Assembly: GCA_963846005.1 (NCBI GenBank)
Contig: CAWJUH010000001.1
Location: 1,054,001 to 1,118,000, forward strand
Direction of reading: 5' to 3'
DNA from: CAVSUR01 sp963846005
GTDB lineage: Bacteria > Actinomycetota > Actinomycetes > Streptosporangiales > Streptosporangiaceae
Length of the DNA stretch: 64,000 nt
The notes below the pieces were generated by a model. It saw only the letters and a list, made by a program, of their open reading frames with translations, did not search any database and was not told the DNA's origin. Positions 7,797 to 14,914 of the stretch are shown in pieces; the first letter of the stretch is position 1; each line of letters begins with the position of its first letter. A program made the position numbers and the translations under genes.

Positions 7797-10127
7797 TTAC
7801 AGCATGCCGGCCCGGCGCGCGCAGGCCACGGCGTCCGGCCGGGCGGACACGCCGAGTTTGCGGTAGATGGACCGGGTGTGCGTCTTCACCGTGTTGGCCG
7901 ACAGGTAGAGCTCGCCGGCGATCTCGCGCAGTGACAGCGTGCCCTGCAGCATGCGCAGCACCACCAGCTCCCGGTCGGTCAGCGGCTCGCGGGCCGGCTC
8001 GCGGCGGGCCGGCCGGGCCAGCTGCCGCCGGATGCGCCGGCCGCGCGCCAGCAGCGCCGCGGATCCGTCCGGCGCCCCGGCGAGCGTCTGGGCCACCTCG
8101 TCGACCAGGGCCGCCGCGCCGGGCCGGTCGCCCTGCCTGGCCAGCACGTCAGCCAGCACCAGCATGGCCTCGACGGCCGGCCACGGGCTGAGCAGCGGAC
8201 GCTCACGCCGGAGCCCGACCGCGCGTTCCAGGTCGGCGCGGGCCTGCTCCAGCTGGCCGCGCGCGGCGTGCACCCGCCCGGTGGCCACGAAGGCCAGCTC
8301 ATAGCGGGCCGGGCGGCCCGGCTCGCCGTCCGCCGCGATCTGGCCGGCCTGGCCGGCCAGCTCCTCGGCGTAGCCGAGCTGGCCGAGCTCGACCGCGGTC
8401 ATGGCCAGCGCCGCCCGGCTCACCAGCCGGATCAGCGGCACGGTCGTGTCGCTGGCCACCGCCTGCCGCAGCGGTCCCGCGGCCTGCGCGGTATCACCCG
8501 ACAGGTACAGGCTGAAGCCGAGCGCGGCGCGGGCCAGCGCATACCAGGGCGAGGCCGGGTCGTCCTCCAGCCGGGCCGCGGTCCTCGCCGCCTCGCGCAT
8601 GCCCGTGACGCCGCCGAAACCGCAGATGGCCCGCAGCAGCGCCGCCGAGGATCCGAGCGAGCGCAGCCCGTCCGGCAGCGGCTGGTCCCCCGGCGCGGCG
8701 GCCATCGCCGGCAGGCAGCGGCGCACCGTCTCCCGGTCCCCGGCCAGCACCGCCGACCAGGCCACGCAGTGCGCGGCCACGGCGCCGGCGGCGCTGGTGA
8801 TGCCGCCGAGGCCGCGCATCCACTCGCGGACCGTCTCCGCCTGGCCCGCTTCGGCGTAGTCGTACCAGTGGCTGGCGATCAGGTCCGTGGCCCCGGCGAT
8901 GTCCGGGGCGGCGAGCGCGTGCCTGATCGCCTGGTCGGCGGATCCGGCGGCGCGGTACCAGGCGCTGGCCCGGCGGTGCAGTTCGGCGAGGCCGTCCGGT
9001 TCGGTCCTGGCCAGCTCGTCGCGCAGCGCATCGGCGAACAGCCGGTGATACCGGAACCACCGCCGGTTCTCATCCAGCGGGATCAGGAACGCGTTCTCCC
9101 GTTCCAGCCGGGCCAGGATGCCCGCGGCGCCGTCCGGGCCTGCGCCGTCCGGGCTGGCCACCGCGTCGCACAGCGAGGCGGTGAGCCGGTCCAGGATCGA
9201 GGTCCGGGTGAGGAAGCGGCGGATCCCGGGCGGCTGGCGGGACAGCACCTGCTCCGCCAGCAGGTCGGCGATGAACCGGTTGCTGCCGGTGAAGTGGCGT
9301 ACGAAGCCGGCCGGGTCAGGGTGACCGCGCAGCGACAGCGCCGCCAGGTACAGGGCGGCCGGCCAGCCTTCTGTCCGCTCGGCGAGCGCCGCCGCCTGCG
9401 GGCGGCGAAGCGGCGGGCCGCCGGCCGCGCGGATGAGCGCGGCGGCCTCCGCGGGCCCGAACCGCAGGTCCGCGGCCAGGAATTCGGTCAGCTCGCCGGC
9501 CGCCCGCAGCCGGGCCAGCGGCAGGGCCGGCTCGGCCCGGCTGATCAGCACGAGCTGGACGTGCGCGGGGACGTGCAGGGCCAGGAACGCGAGCTGCTCA
9601 CGGCACTCGGCGTCGGTGATCTCGTGCAGGTCGTCGAGCACCAGGACGACGGGCTTGGTCAGTCCGGCCAGCGCGTTGACCAGCGCGGGGAGCAGCTGGC
9701 CAGCCAGGTCCGGCGGCCGGGCCCGCAGGTCGCCGGGCAGGCTGGGGCCGGCCAGGAGGGGATAGGCCCGGCGCAGCGCGTGCAGCACGTGCCGCCAGAG
9801 CCGGCCCGGGTCGTTGTCGCCCGCGTCCAGCGACAGCCAGGCGGCCGGCCAGCGGCCGGCGGAGCCCGCCCGCCACTGGGCGATCAGGGTCGTCTTGCCG
9901 TACCCGGCCGGGGCCGCGATGAGCAGGATCCTGCCGTCCGCGGCATCCAGGCGGCGGAGCAGCCCGGGACGTTCCAGCCAGGCCCGGCGCGGGCGCGGCG
10001 GGTGGAGCTTGGTCTCCAGCAGCGCCCCGGGCCCGCGGGCGGTGCCGTCGGCGGGCGGCACGGCCCGCAGCAGCCGGTCCGGCCGCGGCTGCCCGTCGGC
10101 GGCCGCGCACTCCGCCTCGCTCTGCAC
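7797..10127 (-). CDS. LAL/MalT-like LuxR family ATP-binding transcriptional regulator (copy 2)
   Basis: 776 residues from GTG 10127. Same architecture as the regulator at 4747 but shorter: Walker A APAGYGKT at 72-79; Walker B VLVLDDLHEITD from about 161; MalT-like winged helix and helical repeats from about 300 to 700; C-terminal LuxR domain with LREIAGELYLSANTVKTHTRSIYRKLGV. The two proteins match over the NTPase (TEGWPAALYLAALSLRGHPDP against TEGWAAGVRLAALSLQGHPDP) but differ elsewhere, so they are old paralogues, not a recent duplication. A small-protein gene lies 40 bases upstream on the same strand and is probably co-transcribed. The gene is last in a co-directional stress-type run starting at 14829. 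Confidence 0.9.
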   Translation of the reverse strand: MQSEAECAAADGQPRPDRLLRAVPPADGTARGPGALLETKLHPPRPRRAWLERPGLLRRLDAADGRILLIAAPAGYGKTTLIAQWRAGSAGRWPAAWLSLDAGDNDPGRLWRHVLHALRRAYPLLAGPSLPGDLRARPPDLAGQLLPALVNALAGLTKPVVLVLDDLHEITDAECREQLAFLALHVPAHVQLVLISRAEPALPLARLRAAGELTEFLAADLRFGPAEAAALIRAAGGPPLRRPQAAALAERTEGWPAALYLAALSLRGHPDPAGFVRHFTGSNRFIADLLAEQVLSRQPPGIRRFLTRTSILDRLTASLCDAVASPDGAGPDGAAGILARLERENAFLIPLDENRRWFRYHRLFADALRDELARTEPDGLAELHRRASAWYRAAGSADQAIRHALAAPDIAGATDLIASHWYDYAEAGQAETVREWMRGLGGITSAAGAVAAHCVAWSAVLAGDRETVRRCLPAMAAAPGDQPLPDGLRSLGSSAALLRAICGFGGVTGMREAARTAARLEDDPASPWYALARAALGFSLYLSGDTAQAAGPLRQAVASDTTVPLIRLVSRAALAMTAVELGQLGYAEELAGQAGQIAADGEPGRPARYELAFVATGRVHAARGQLEQARADLERAVGLRRERPLLSPWPAVEAMLVLADVLARQGDRPGAAALVDEVAQTLAGAPDGSAALLARGRRIRRQLARPARREPAREPLTDRELVVLRMLQGTLSLREIAGELYLSANTVKTHTRSIYRKLGVSARPDAVACARRAGML

Positions 10128-10167
10128 CAGATAACGGTGCCCGCGGACGATACCGTCAAACCAGAGC

Positions 10168-10425
10168 CTAAGGTCCCGAATCGGGCATCAAATGGCAGGC
10201 CTGCCGTTTCTGCTCTCCCGGCAGGCGCAGGCACCGGATCTCCAGGACCCGGGCGCCGTAAACCTCCAGCCTGGCCAGCAAGGCATGCAGGTGCGACTGG
10301 CTGGCCAGCGACCCGTACACCACGGTCGAGACGGGCTGTACTGCTGCGGTCAGCGTGCTGAAGTCGGCCAGTACCTCCGGCGGCAGCAGCCCGGTGACGC
10401 GGATTTCATAGGACGACGACGGCAT
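10168..10425 (-). CDS. small conserved protein paired with LAL regulator 2 (paralogue of 4294-4524)
   Basis: 85 residues. The ATG at 10425 is set by GGGAGG five bases upstream. MPSSSYEIRVTGLLP, LADFSTLTAAV, STVVYGSL, HLHALLARLEV and VLEIRCLR align along the whole length with the 76-residue protein at 4294. A basic tail (GEQKRQACHLMPDSGP) is extra. It sits 40 bases upstream of the second LAL gene on the same strand, which suggests an operon and a functional link such as a partner or modulator of the regulator; that link is inference from the duplicated pairing only. Confidence 0.7.
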   Translation of the reverse strand: MPSSSYEIRVTGLLPPEVLADFSTLTAAVQPVSTVVYGSLASQSHLHALLARLEVYGARVLEIRCLRLPGEQKRQACHLMPDSGP

Positions 10426-10507
10426 GCGGCCTCCCGCGGACCGTTTCCGGCCCGGATGCGCGGACCCCTTCATCGTCGGCCCGGGCGGCGCGGCTCGCAT
10501 CACGCGC

Positions 10508-10523
10508 CGCGGGTGACTTCACC
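10508..10523. promoter_or_regulatory. CGCGGGTGACTTCACC motif upstream of small protein 2
   Basis: Contains GGTGA-CT-TCACC, a five-base-arm dyad, and on the minus (coding) strand the word GAAGTCACCCGCGG, 83-98 bases before the small-protein start. It matches the words at 4114 and 4615. Confidence 0.4.
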
Positions 10524-10550
10524 GCGCGCCAGCGCGGCGCGCACCGCTGA

Positions 10551-11168
10551 TCAGCGCAGGATATTGACCGCGCGCGCGATGACCAGCACCGCGACCACCA
10601 GCGAGATCGCTTCCTCGGCCATCATCATGAGCTTGGCCCACGGCCGGACCGCCGAGACGTCGGTCGGGCTGAATGCGGTGGCGGCACTGAACGACAGGTG
10701 CAGGTAATCGATGAACCTGGGATACCAGCCGGGCTTCACGTGCCCGGCGTTGGCCATCTCCGGGAACACGAAGGCCGGCATCGCGGCGGCGCCGCGGGCC
10801 CGGGCCGCGGCCCCGCCCCGGTCGATGTCCCAGTACCACAGGCCGAACGCGATCACGTTGGTGAGCCAGATGACGCCGCCGCTGGCCAGCAGCAGGTTCG
10901 CGTCGGTGGTGAACTTCTCCCCGGTGATGATCCCGGCCAGCAGCCGGACCGCGGCCGACGCGTTCACCGCCGTGATCAGGCCGATCAGCGATCCGGTCAC
11001 GATCCGCAACCAGCGCGAGTCGCGGTCGATGCGGCCCGGGTCGGCCACGATCAGCACCCCGAGCAGCACCACGATCACGACGGTAAACGCCCACCGGGCG
11101 TCGTGGTCGCGCAGCCCGGCGGGCAGCGCCGCGCGCAGGCCGCCGGTCGCCAGCACGGCCAGCGCCAT
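10551..11168 (-). CDS. multi-pass membrane protein of unknown function (start probably at 11311, frame broken)
   Basis: 205 residues from ATG 11168, with helices at about 26-42, 54-75, 86-108 and 180-203. Near the C-terminus is a conserved-looking block LHLSFSAATAFSPTDVSAVRPWAKLMMMAEE that resembles a pore-loop-plus-helix arrangement. I do not recognise a named function. The natural start is probably GTG 11311, which overlaps the DUF2252 stop by four bases (GTGA). From there VTGGVTGQARPAAAPGGNEP would lead, through copies of APGGDEPAA, into ESRWPMALAVL. A one-base deficit in a 27-base repeat (11191-11283) breaks this frame. Confidence 0.7.
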   Translation of the reverse strand: MALAVLATGGLRAALPAGLRDHDARWAFTVVIVVLLGVLIVADPGRIDRDSRWLRIVTGSLIGLITAVNASAAVRLLAGIITGEKFTTDANLLLASGGVIWLTNVIAFGLWYWDIDRGGAAARARGAAAMPAFVFPEMANAGHVKPGWYPRFIDYLHLSFSAATAFSPTDVSAVRPWAKLMMMAEEAISLVVAVLVIARAVNILR

Positions 11169-11190
11169 CGGCCAGCGGCTCTCCCCCGCT

Positions 11191-11283
11191 GCCGCGGCCG
11201 GCTCGTCCCCGCCCGGCGCCGCGGCCGGCTCGTCCCCGCCCGGCGCCGCGGCGGCTCGTTCCCGCCCGGCGCCGCGGCCGGCC
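11191..11283. repeat. 27-bp tandem repeat in the N-terminus of the membrane protein; one copy is 26 bp
   Basis: Full units at 11191-11217 and 11218-11244 are identical (starting GCCGCGGCCGGCTCGTCC); the unit at 11245-11270 is 26 bases, and a partial unit starts at 11271. On the minus strand each full unit encodes APGGDEPAA. The short unit shifts the reading frame between the translationally coupled GTG at 11311 and the conserved protein body. Confidence 0.85.
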
Positions 11284-11307
11284 GGGCCTGGCCGGTCACG
11301 CCGCCTG

Positions 11308-12774
11308 TCACAAGCCGCGCTCGGCGACGATCCGCCCGGCCGCCTCGGCGGCGGCGAGCGCGGCGTAGTCGCGCTCGTTCTGGTCGGCGTAGGCGACGGC
11401 GAACTCGGCCACCGCGTTCTCGAAGACGCCGGACTTGCCGAGATAAGAGGCGATCGCGATGCGGTCGCCCGAGCGCGCGTGCGCCCGGGCCAGGGTCCAG
11501 CCGCACAGCTCGCCGTACAGCCGCATCCCCGCCGGGATCATCGTCTCGATGTCCAGTGAGAACTTCCAGTCCCGCAGCTGCCGGACGTAGAAGTCCCTGG
11601 CCCGGCCGTCCAGCCCGGCCGGGGTGTGCTGCCAGCCGAGGAAAATGTCGCTGGCCGCCTGCATGAGCCGCTGGCCGGCCACCACCCGCTGGCCCTGGTT
11701 GCGGTACCGGCTGGCGCCGGCGAACCGGCTCAGCACCGAGGTCTCGGCCTCCTTGATCTGCAGGAACAGCGGGTCGTTGTCGTCGCGGCCGAGCATCAGC
11801 ACGATCCAGCAGCGGGTGCCCACGCTGCCGACGCCGACGACCTTGCGGGCCATGTCGCAGAACTCGAACTGCTCCAGCAGGAACCGGCGGTCGGTCTCCA
11901 GCGTCCGCCGGTACTGGGCGATCATGCCGGTGAGGTACTGTTTCAGCTCGGCCTGGTCCGCGGCCTCCGGCAGCAGCTCGGTGGCCGGCACGACCAGCGG
12001 CGGGTCGGAGATGATCCGCGGCCGGCCGTCCACCGTCGTGGTCAGCTTGGCCAGGGCCTGCATGCTGTCGCGGGTGCGCGCCCTGGCCAGTCCCTTGTCG
12101 ACCTTGCGGCGCTGGCCGGAGCTGAGCTGGGCGCCGAGCTGCGAGCGCATCTGGTCCATGTCGACGTGGGCGTACCACACATCGAGGCCGGCCATCCCGG
12201 CGAACTCACGCATCGCCTGCCGGTAGCGGGCCGCCGAAGCCCGCGCGATGTCCCGGCGCTGCCGGGCGCTGAACCCGTTGTCCCTGGCGGCGATCTCCAG
12301 GCTGGCGGCCAGCCGCTTGACGTCCCACTCCCACGGGCCCGGCAGCGTCTCGTCGAAGTCGTTGATGTCGAACAGCAGCCGCCGCTCGGCCGAGCCGAAG
12401 ACCCCGAAGTTGGACAGGTGGGCATCCCCGCAGGCCTGCACGGCCAGCCCGGTCACCGGCGTGCTGGCCAGGTCGGCGGCCATCGGCAGCGCCGCGCCGC
12501 GGAAGTAGGCGAACGGGGAGACCAGCATCCGGCCCCAGCGGACGGGAACCAGGTCAGGCAGCCGGTTCGCCGCCTGCTCGGAGAGCAGCCCGATCGGATC
12601 AGGCCGGCCGGGGGGCGGGTCGAAGGCCGCGTGGGCGTTCCGCGGCACCTGCGCCCGCGCCGCCTTGCCGCGGGCCGCACGCTCGGCGGGCGTCATCCGG
12701 ACGCCCGCCGCGTCGAGCTGGTAGCGGCCCGGCTGCACCGGCGCAGCCGGGGACGCCAGCGTCCCAGTCGTCAT
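11308..12774 (-). CDS. DUF2252 family protein
   Basis: 488 residues from ATG 12774 (GGAGC upstream). The segments RMLVSPFAYFRGAALPMAADL, CGDAHLSNFGVFGSAERRLLFDINDFDETLPGP (split here as CGDAHLSNFGVF and FDINDFDETL) and WDVKRLAASLEIAARDNG are the signature of DUF2252. The HLSNFG plus DxNDFDE pattern resembles the catalytic loop and metal site of aminoglycoside-phosphotransferase/kinase-like folds (family inference). The actual substrate is unknown. The next gene starts on its stop codon, and HdeD, SHOCT and decarboxylase-like genes lie upstream on the same strand, suggesting a stress-related operon. Confidence 0.88.
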   Translation of the reverse strand: MTTGTLASPAAPVQPGRYQLDAAGVRMTPAERAARGKAARAQVPRNAHAAFDPPPGRPDPIGLLSEQAANRLPDLVPVRWGRMLVSPFAYFRGAALPMAADLASTPVTGLAVQACGDAHLSNFGVFGSAERRLLFDINDFDETLPGPWEWDVKRLAASLEIAARDNGFSARQRRDIARASAARYRQAMREFAGMAGLDVWYAHVDMDQMRSQLGAQLSSGQRRKVDKGLARARTRDSMQALAKLTTTVDGRPRIISDPPLVVPATELLPEAADQAELKQYLTGMIAQYRRTLETDRRFLLEQFEFCDMARKVVGVGSVGTRCWIVLMLGRDDNDPLFLQIKEAETSVLSRFAGASRYRNQGQRVVAGQRLMQAASDIFLGWQHTPAGLDGRARDFYVRQLRDWKFSLDIETMIPAGMRLYGELCGWTLARAHARSGDRIAIASYLGKSGVFENAVAEFAVAYADQNERDYAALAAAEAAGRIVAERGL

Positions 12775-12804
12775 GATTGCTCCTTCCGGCCCGTCCGGCC
12801 TGCC

Positions 12805-13407
12805 TCAGCCCCGGTCGGTGCCCGCGGCGGTGCCCTTCGCGGCCGGGCCGAGCGCCCGCCGCAGCATGAACCCGCCCGCGATCTCGAATATCCCCATGAT
12901 GATGAACCAGATGCCGAACAGGACGGCGAAGAAGCTCAGCGAGTCCGCCGGAGCCGACGCCACCACGATCCCCGCGATCAGGCTGATCAGGCCGAACGCG
13001 ATCCACCAGCCCCGGCCCTCGCGGGCCCCGCCGCTGATCCCGCTGATCAGCGAGGTCAGCCCCTGCACGATCCAGGTGACCCCGATGACCAGGCCGATCA
13101 GCGCCCGGGTCAGGTGCAGGTGCCGGATCAGCACCACACCGATGACCACGAACAGCAGCCCGGCCACGCCGAGCCAGATCCGGTGCTGCTCTTCCCGGTC
13201 GAACACCCGGAGCAGGTGGAACAGGCCCGACAGGATCATCAGGATGCCGAGCAGCACGGCGATCACGTTCAGCGACCCGGTGGGGTGCACGGTGACGATG
13301 ATCCCGAGGATCAGCGTCAGCGCGCCCACCGCCAGCGTGGCCTGCCAGGTCCTGGCGAGGACCCGTTCGGCCGGCGGGATGAGGTCGTGCGCCTGGGTCG
13401 TGGTCAT
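12805..13407 (-). CDS. HdeD/DUF308 family membrane protein
   Basis: 200 residues from ATG 13407, with GGAAGGGAAC before it. Six hydrophobic helices in three hairpins, separated by short charged loops (for example VGALTLILGIIVTVHPTGSL, AVLLGILMILSGLFHLL, WLGVAGLLFVVIGVVLI), match the HdeD fold, named for an E. coli acid-resistance membrane protein. The role in actinobacteria is not established. It lies 30 bases upstream of DUF2252 and 22 bases downstream of the SHOCT gene, so the genes are probably one transcript. Confidence 0.88.
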   Translation of the reverse strand: MTTTQAHDLIPPAERVLARTWQATLAVGALTLILGIIVTVHPTGSLNVIAVLLGILMILSGLFHLLRVFDREEQHRIWLGVAGLLFVVIGVVLIRHLHLTRALIGLVIGVTWIVQGLTSLISGISGGAREGRGWWIAFGLISLIAGIVVASAPADSLSFFAVLFGIWFIIMGIFEIAGGFMLRRALGPAAKGTAAGTDRG

Positions 13408-13429
13408 CGGGTTCCCTTCCGCTGCCGGC

Positions 13430-13735
13430 TCAGGTGCCGAGCAGCTTGGCCTTGGCCGCGGCGAACTCGGCGTCGGTCAGGATGCCCTGCTGGTGCAGGG
13501 CCGCGAGCTGGTGCAGCTGGTCCGTCATCTGCGGCGGGCCGGGCGGGGCCGGGGCCGCCGCAGCCGGGGCCGCCGGCGCCGGGGCGCCCTGCTGTTCCAG
13601 GTCGCTGATGCGCTCGTTCTGCTGGTACTCGGCCTGCTGGTCCTCGGCCGATCTGCGGGCCGCGCTCTTTCCTGCCATGTACGCGCCGCCGCCCACTACC
13701 GCCGCGCGCAGCAGCGGCCTCCGCCGGACAAACAT
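13430..13735 (-). CDS. SHOCT domain protein
   Basis: 101 residues from ATG 13735 (an in-frame GTG at 13744 is an alternative). It starts with FVRRRPLLRAAVVGGGAYMAG, a short glycine-rich hydrophobic stretch, has a Q/E-rich helix (AEDQQAEYQQNERISDLEQQ), an Ala/Pro linker, and ends with the SHOCT signature LHQLAALHQQGILTDAEF then AKAKLLGT. SHOCT domains are short oligomerisation or targeting modules. It lies between CMD-like and HdeD genes with small gaps on both sides. Confidence 0.85.
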   Translation of the reverse strand: MFVRRRPLLRAAVVGGGAYMAGKSAARRSAEDQQAEYQQNERISDLEQQGAPAPAAPAAAAPAPPGPPQMTDQLHQLAALHQQGILTDAEFAAAKAKLLGT

Positions 13736-13794
13736 CACTGCCACCCCATTTCCGTATCCGCATCCGCACTGGTATCTGCGCCCGGGCCGGGCGG

Positions 13795-14154
13795 CTAGGT
13801 GCCCTCGGGCAGGGAAAGGCCGAGGGCGACCATCAGCTCAGGCGCGGCGGCCACGATCTTCGGCCCGCCGACCTGCGGCGCGACAGCGATCAGCACCCCC
13901 ACCAGGTCCTCGGGCGTGGCGCCCGCGTCCAGGGCGTTGCCGACCTGCCACAGGTACGACGCCGGCGGCGCGTCCAGCGCGATCAGCGCGGCCAGCTTGA
14001 CGAGGGCGAAGCTGCGGGCGTCCAGGCCGCTCTTGTCCTGCCACCTGGCGCGCAGTTCCAGGCCCTCGCCGAGCAGGTCGGGATCACCCAGGGCGAGGCC
14101 GGACAGCGCCTCGGTGGTCATGTCGTCAACAACGACTTGTGACGGTGTGCTCAC
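13795..14154 (-). CDS. carboxymuconolactone decarboxylase (CMD/AhpD-like) family protein
   Basis: 119 residues from GTG 14154, with GGAAGG upstream. The helical repeat SFALVKLAALIALDAPPASYLWQVGNALDAGATPEDLVGVLIAVAPQVG (read as separate helices LVKLAALIALDAPP and GATPEDLVGVLIAVAPQVG) is typical of the CMD family. The CxxC of peroxidase-type AhpD members is absent, so a redox role by that mechanism is unlikely. Such proteins in actinobacteria often sit in stress clusters. It is first of a tight run with SHOCT, HdeD and DUF2252. Confidence 0.85.
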   Translation of the reverse strand: MSTPSQVVVDDMTTEALSGLALGDPDLLGEGLELRARWQDKSGLDARSFALVKLAALIALDAPPASYLWQVGNALDAGATPEDLVGVLIAVAPQVGGPKIVAAAPELMVALGLSLPEGT

Positions 14155-14242
14155 GTTATGTATCCTTCCCGCTCTGGCCGGGCGGCATGCAGGCGCCGTT
14201 GGCCTCCCTGCCGGCCAGCCTGCCCCTCGCGGCGCGCCGCCA

Positions 14243-14252
14243 TATCACCCGC
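14243..14252. promoter_or_regulatory. ATATCACCCG motif upstream of the CMD-like gene
   Basis: TCACCCGC word on the plus strand in the 162-base gap between the CMD-like and UspA-like genes, 89 bases from the CMD start. Its orientation is opposite to that in the other four sites. Confidence 0.3.
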
Positions 14253-14316
14253 AGCGGATGGTCCTGCCGCCCGCTCGGGAAACCTGGGCACCGCTCGGCG
14301 GCATGGGCGCGGCGGC

Positions 14317-14829
14317 TCAGGCGGGGCGGCTCTCGGCTTGCGGCTGCGCAGACGGCGGGGCCGGGCGGGCGATGACCGTGGTGACCGGCAGGCCGAACCG
14401 CTCGGCCTGGTGCGGCAGGTCAGCGCCGAGCCACCGGGAGACCCGGCGCGGCAGCGTGGCCACGATGATCTCGTCGAAGTCCCGGCCGGCCAGCGTGGTC
14501 TCGATGGCGGCCAGCGGGTCAGCGCTGCCCAGGTCGCCCTCGGCGGGCACGCCCAGGGCGGCCAGGTCAGCCAGCAGCCGCCGCAGCCGGCCGGCGGCCT
14601 GCTCGGCGGCCTCCTCGTCGCTGTCCGGCCCGGCGTAGTCGGTCGCCCACCACCACATGCCGGCCGGGGGCAGCATGCCGCCCGCGCCGACGGGGTCGTA
14701 GTGCTCGGCCCTGGTGCCCGGGACCAGGACGAAGAACGAGCACTTCGCGGCGCGGATCCGGGCGCGCAGTTCCTCGCCCAGCCACAGGCCGAGCAGAGTC
14801 TGGTTCGCGACCACGAGATATCGGCGCAT
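14317..14829 (-). CDS. universal-stress-like nucleotide-binding-fold protein
   Basis: 170 residues from ATG 14829. A beta-alpha start MRRYLVVANQTLLG, a middle helix with acidic residues (GPDSDEEAAEQAAGRLRRLL), FDEIIVATLPRRVSRWL and GLPVTTVIARP give the alternating pattern of a UspA/HUP-like domain. The typical G-x2-G-x9-G-S/T ATP loop is not evident, so ATP binding is doubtful. A divergent Ala/Pro tail ends the protein. It heads the co-directional stress block. Function beyond fold is inference. Confidence 0.65.
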   Translation of the reverse strand: MRRYLVVANQTLLGLWLGEELRARIRAAKCSFFVLVPGTRAEHYDPVGAGGMLPPAGMWWWATDYAGPDSDEEAAEQAAGRLRRLLADLAALGVPAEGDLGSADPLAAIETTLAGRDFDEIIVATLPRRVSRWLGADLPHQAERFGLPVTTVIARPAPPSAQPQAESRPA

Positions 14830-14914
14830 GACCACCACCTGCCACCACGGTAAACGGCGGCGGGCCGGTGCTCCAGACCCGCTGGCCTCAAATGCGGGAG
14901 CACAAGCCGGGAGA

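Noticed and set aside
8268..10361. 697-codon open frame on the plus strand opposite LAL regulator 2
   Set aside because: No family strings, Gln/Arg/Gly-rich; the minus strand has Walker motifs and LuxR domain in good order.
11308..12774. DUF2252 as an aminoglycoside kinase resistance gene
   Set aside because: The kinase-like strings are family-wide and do not imply antibiotic phosphorylation; no resistance context is present.
13795..14154. CMD-like gene as an AhpD alkylhydroperoxidase
   Set aside because: The CxxC needed for that reaction is absent.
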